Source: Rhodopirellula sp.
GTDB taxonomy: Bacteria; Planctomycetota; Planctomycetia; Pirellulales; Pirellulaceae
Direction: 5' to 3'
Assembly (NCBI GenBank): GCA_002712845.1
Contig: PAUV01000098.1
Coordinates: 1-6,612, forward strand
Length of the DNA: 6,612 bases
This document shows positions 4,600 through 6,612 of the stretch, one piece after another. The notes under the pieces were generated by a model that did not search any database, was not told where the DNA came from, and saw nothing but the letters and a program-made list of their open reading frames with translations. The position numbers were made by a program, and so were the translations under genes. Numbering within the stretch: position 1 is the stretch's first letter; each line of letters begins with the position of its first letter.

Positions 4600-6612
4600 A
4601 TGCCAGATGCCATCCCCCCTGACTCATCAGTGACCAATGCTTTGCCTGCTGATGCTTGGTCGATCGACACTTTGCCCATCTCTGAGTGCCTCGAAGAATT
4701 GATATCTGTGCTTGCTCAAGCACAGCCGGTCGTCCTGCAAGCCCCGCCTGGTGCTGGCAAGACGACGGGTATTCCACCGGCTCTCCTTAATTCAAATGCT
4801 ACAGGAGATGGCAAAACCTTATTGATTCAACCCCGTCGCATTGCCGCCCGCGCCGCAGCACACCGGCTCGCAGCAGCTATGGACAGTCGAGTGGGTGACA
4901 CAGTGGGTTACCACGTACGTTTTGACAAACGATACGGAAAAGATACGCGATTGATCAGCATGACAACCGGCATGCTGCTGCGGCGAATGCAGTCCGATCC
5001 ATTCTTGGAAGATGTTTCCTGTGTCGTGCTCGATGAGTTCCATGAGCGCAGCCTGGAAATCGATTTAGCGTTGGGCATGCTGCAACGAATCCGAACCTCC
5101 CTGCGTCCCGAACTGCGATTACTGGTGATGTCAGCCACATTATCGCCTGAGCCTATTGCTCAATTCCTTGGTGACGCCCACACCATGATCAGCAAGGGTC
5201 GATCATTTCCGGTAGATATCCGCTACAGCAAACAGATTTCGCAAGAACCTGTTGAACAAAAAATAGTTCACACGTTGCCCAAAGTTCTTGAGCAGACCAC
5301 CGGTCATGTACTCGTTTTTTTGCCAGGGATTGGAGAGATCAACCGAACACAAAGAGCGATCAGTTCGTGTTCATGGTCCGAAGATTTCCAAATCCATCGA
5401 CTGTATGGAGATCTGCCTGCCAAAGATCAAGACGACATCCTGCGCACCTCGAAAAAACGTCGAGTCATTCTCTCTACCAACGTTGCCGAAACTTCATTGA
5501 CGATCCCCGGTGTGACCGGCGTGATTGATTCGGGACTGGTCCGCACGATGCAAGTGGATAGTCAGATTGGGCTCCCCAAGCTACAGCTGGAATCCATTTC
5601 TCAAGCCTCAGCCGAACAACGCGCAGGAAGGGCAGGGCGGACCTCGCCCGGCTTGTGCTACCGTCTTTGGCCACTCGCAGTTCATCGTTCACGACCCAGC
5701 AAAGACGCGCCGGAAATCACCCGCTGTGACTTCGCCAACGCCTTACTGATGCTGTCCGTCTGGGGTGAACGGGAGGTATTCGATTTCCCCTGGCTGACAC
5801 CGCCCACAACTTCATCAGTCAGTAATGCTCAAAATCTGCTCAAACAACTTTCCGCGATCGACTCGGAAGGCAGAATCACCGAACAGGGACGCCACATGGC
5901 ATCGCTGCCAATTCACCCCCGACTTGCCCGTTTCATGCTGGAAGCAGAGAAGTTTGAGATTGTCGAGGAGGCCGCCATTGCAGTCGCCTTGCTGACAGAG
6001 CGAGATCCGCTGAGAGGAATCCCAAGCCAGTCTACGATGATCCATGACTGTGATTTATCGGACAAAGTGGAACGCATCAAAACGATATTCAAGGATCAGC
6101 GTTCACCGCACCGCCACTTGCCATCGATCAAGAACACCAAACGCATCGCCGAACAAATTCAAAAGGCAACCAGACAGCATGCAGATACCCCTTCAATGAA
6201 AAAATCTCCGCCCGTCATTGAACATCCACTGCAGCGGGCGTTGCTGTCTGCGTTCCCTGATCGAGTTGCAAGACGCCGCGATGACGACCCCAGAAAGGGA
6301 GTCATGGTAGGCGGTCGTGGTGTCCGGCAAAGCAAACGCTCTGCAGCGATTCAAGGAGAATTATTCCTCTGTTTGGAGATCGATTCACAGGGCAAGGAAG
6401 CCAGTGTTCACCTTGCATCAAGCCTGCAAAGAGATTGGCTTGACCCAAATCTGTTACGGGAAAACGATGAACCGTTTTTCAATACAGATCTGTCTGCTGT
6501 GGTCGCTCGCCGGCGAACCTATTTCCAGGATTTACTGCTTTCCGAAACTCCCATTGGATGTCAATCCAACGAGGAAGCCGCTGCAATTCTGGTTAAGCAT
6601 GCCCGCCAGAAC
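4600..6612 (+). CDS. hrpB: ATP-dependent RNA helicase HrpB, DExH family (3' end outside the window)
   Basis: This is an NTP-driven superfamily 2 helicase of the HrpB type, cytoplasmic and presumably acting on RNA; its biological role is poorly defined even in model bacteria. The frame runs 671 codons to the window edge without a stop, while HrpB proteins usually have about 800-850 residues. Motifs in order: Walker A APPGAGKTT (48-56, Lys54), motif Ia QPRR (77-80), motif Ib-like MTTGMLLRR (121-129), motif II DEFHER (145-150), motif III SAT (178-180), motif IV-like VFLPG (239-243), motif V STNVAETSL (292-300) and motif VI QRAGRAGR (340-347). LLSAFPDRVARRR (548-560) is typical of HrpB and separates it from HrpA and eukaryotic DEAH proteins. 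The start is ATG 4600 or the preceding in-frame GTG 4597; an in-frame TGA at 4579 limits it, and no good Shine-Dalgarno is seen. About 24 residues precede the usual LPI/LPV beginning. It lies 58 nt after the sulfatase on the same strand, with no evident functional link. Confidence 0.95.
   Translation, partial: MPDAIPPDSSVTNALPADAWSIDTLPISECLEELISVLAQAQPVVLQAPPGAGKTTGIPPALLNSNATGDGKTLLIQPRRIAARAAAHRLAAAMDSRVGDTVGYHVRFDKRYGKDTRLISMTTGMLLRRMQSDPFLEDVSCVVLDEFHERSLEIDLALGMLQRIRTSLRPELRLLVMSATLSPEPIAQFLGDAHTMISKGRSFPVDIRYSKQISQEPVEQKIVHTLPKVLEQTTGHVLVFLPGIGEINRTQRAISSCSWSEDFQIHRLYGDLPAKDQDDILRTSKKRRVILSTNVAETSLTIPGVTGVIDSGLVRTMQVDSQIGLPKLQLESISQASAEQRAGRAGRTSPGLCYRLWPLAVHRSRPSKDAPEITRCDFANALLMLSVWGEREVFDFPWLTPPTTSSVSNAQNLLKQLSAIDSEGRITEQGRHMASLPIHPRLARFMLEAEKFEIVEEAAIAVALLTERDPLRGIPSQSTMIHDCDLSDKVERIKTIFKDQRSPHRHLPSIKNTKRIAEQIQKATRQHADTPSMKKSPPVIEHPLQRALLSAFPDRVARRRDDDPRKGVMVGGRGVRQSKRSAAIQGELFLCLEIDSQGKEASVHLASSLQRDWLDPNLLRENDEPFFNTDLSAVVARRRTYFQDLLLSETPIGCQSNEEAAAILVKHARQN

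Noticed and set aside
1..6612. tRNA or rRNA genes, CRISPR arrays, transposases, insertion sequences or attachment sites
   Set aside because: Reading through the window shows no regularly spaced repeat-spacer array, no cloverleaf-like segment noticed, no rRNA sequence and no transposase or integrase motif.

Overview
The window has moderate GC (roughly 50% by eye) and all genes on the + strand. It holds two genes for secreted, polysaccharide-directed enzymes followed by a housekeeping-type helicase gene that runs off the right edge. A secreted CE15-like esterase beside a formylglycine-type sulfatase with a DUF1080-like beta-sandwich extension fits a member of the Planctomycetota, or less likely another sulfatase-rich PVC lineage such as Verrucomicrobiota or Lentisphaerota. 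This is inferred from gene content; no rRNA or other phylogenetic marker is present.

Layout: 1-387 is a leader region without a confident gene. It has an open reading-frame tail that stops at 126, an AT-rich hairpin (164-186), a 10-bp direct repeat with a 15-bp period (252-276), a small palindrome (288-299) and a Shine-Dalgarno site (377-380). 388-1680 encodes a 430-residue secreted glucuronoyl-esterase-like (CE15) protein with a GTG start. 1681-1850 is a spacer dense in inverted repeats: two tandem hairpins right after the esterase stop, a third hairpin, and a perfect 7+2+7 palindrome just upstream of the next gene. 1851-4541 encodes an 896-residue secreted sulfatase made of a catalytic domain, a beta-sandwich and an unrecognised charged helical C-terminal region with an internal duplication. 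After a 58-nt gap, 4600-6612 encodes the first 671 residues of an HrpB-type DExH helicase, with its C-terminus beyond the window.

Functional reading: the esterase and sulfatase both have Sec-type signal peptides and plausibly act together outside the cytoplasm. One would remove ester groups from uronic acids and the other sulfate from the same or a related polysaccharide, probably of algal or plant origin. The substrate cannot be read from the sequence. hrpB is probably adjacent by chance and not part of the same function. The best candidate for something undescribed is the duplicated helical C-terminus of the sulfatase. The palindrome-rich spacer between the two secreted-enzyme genes is second.
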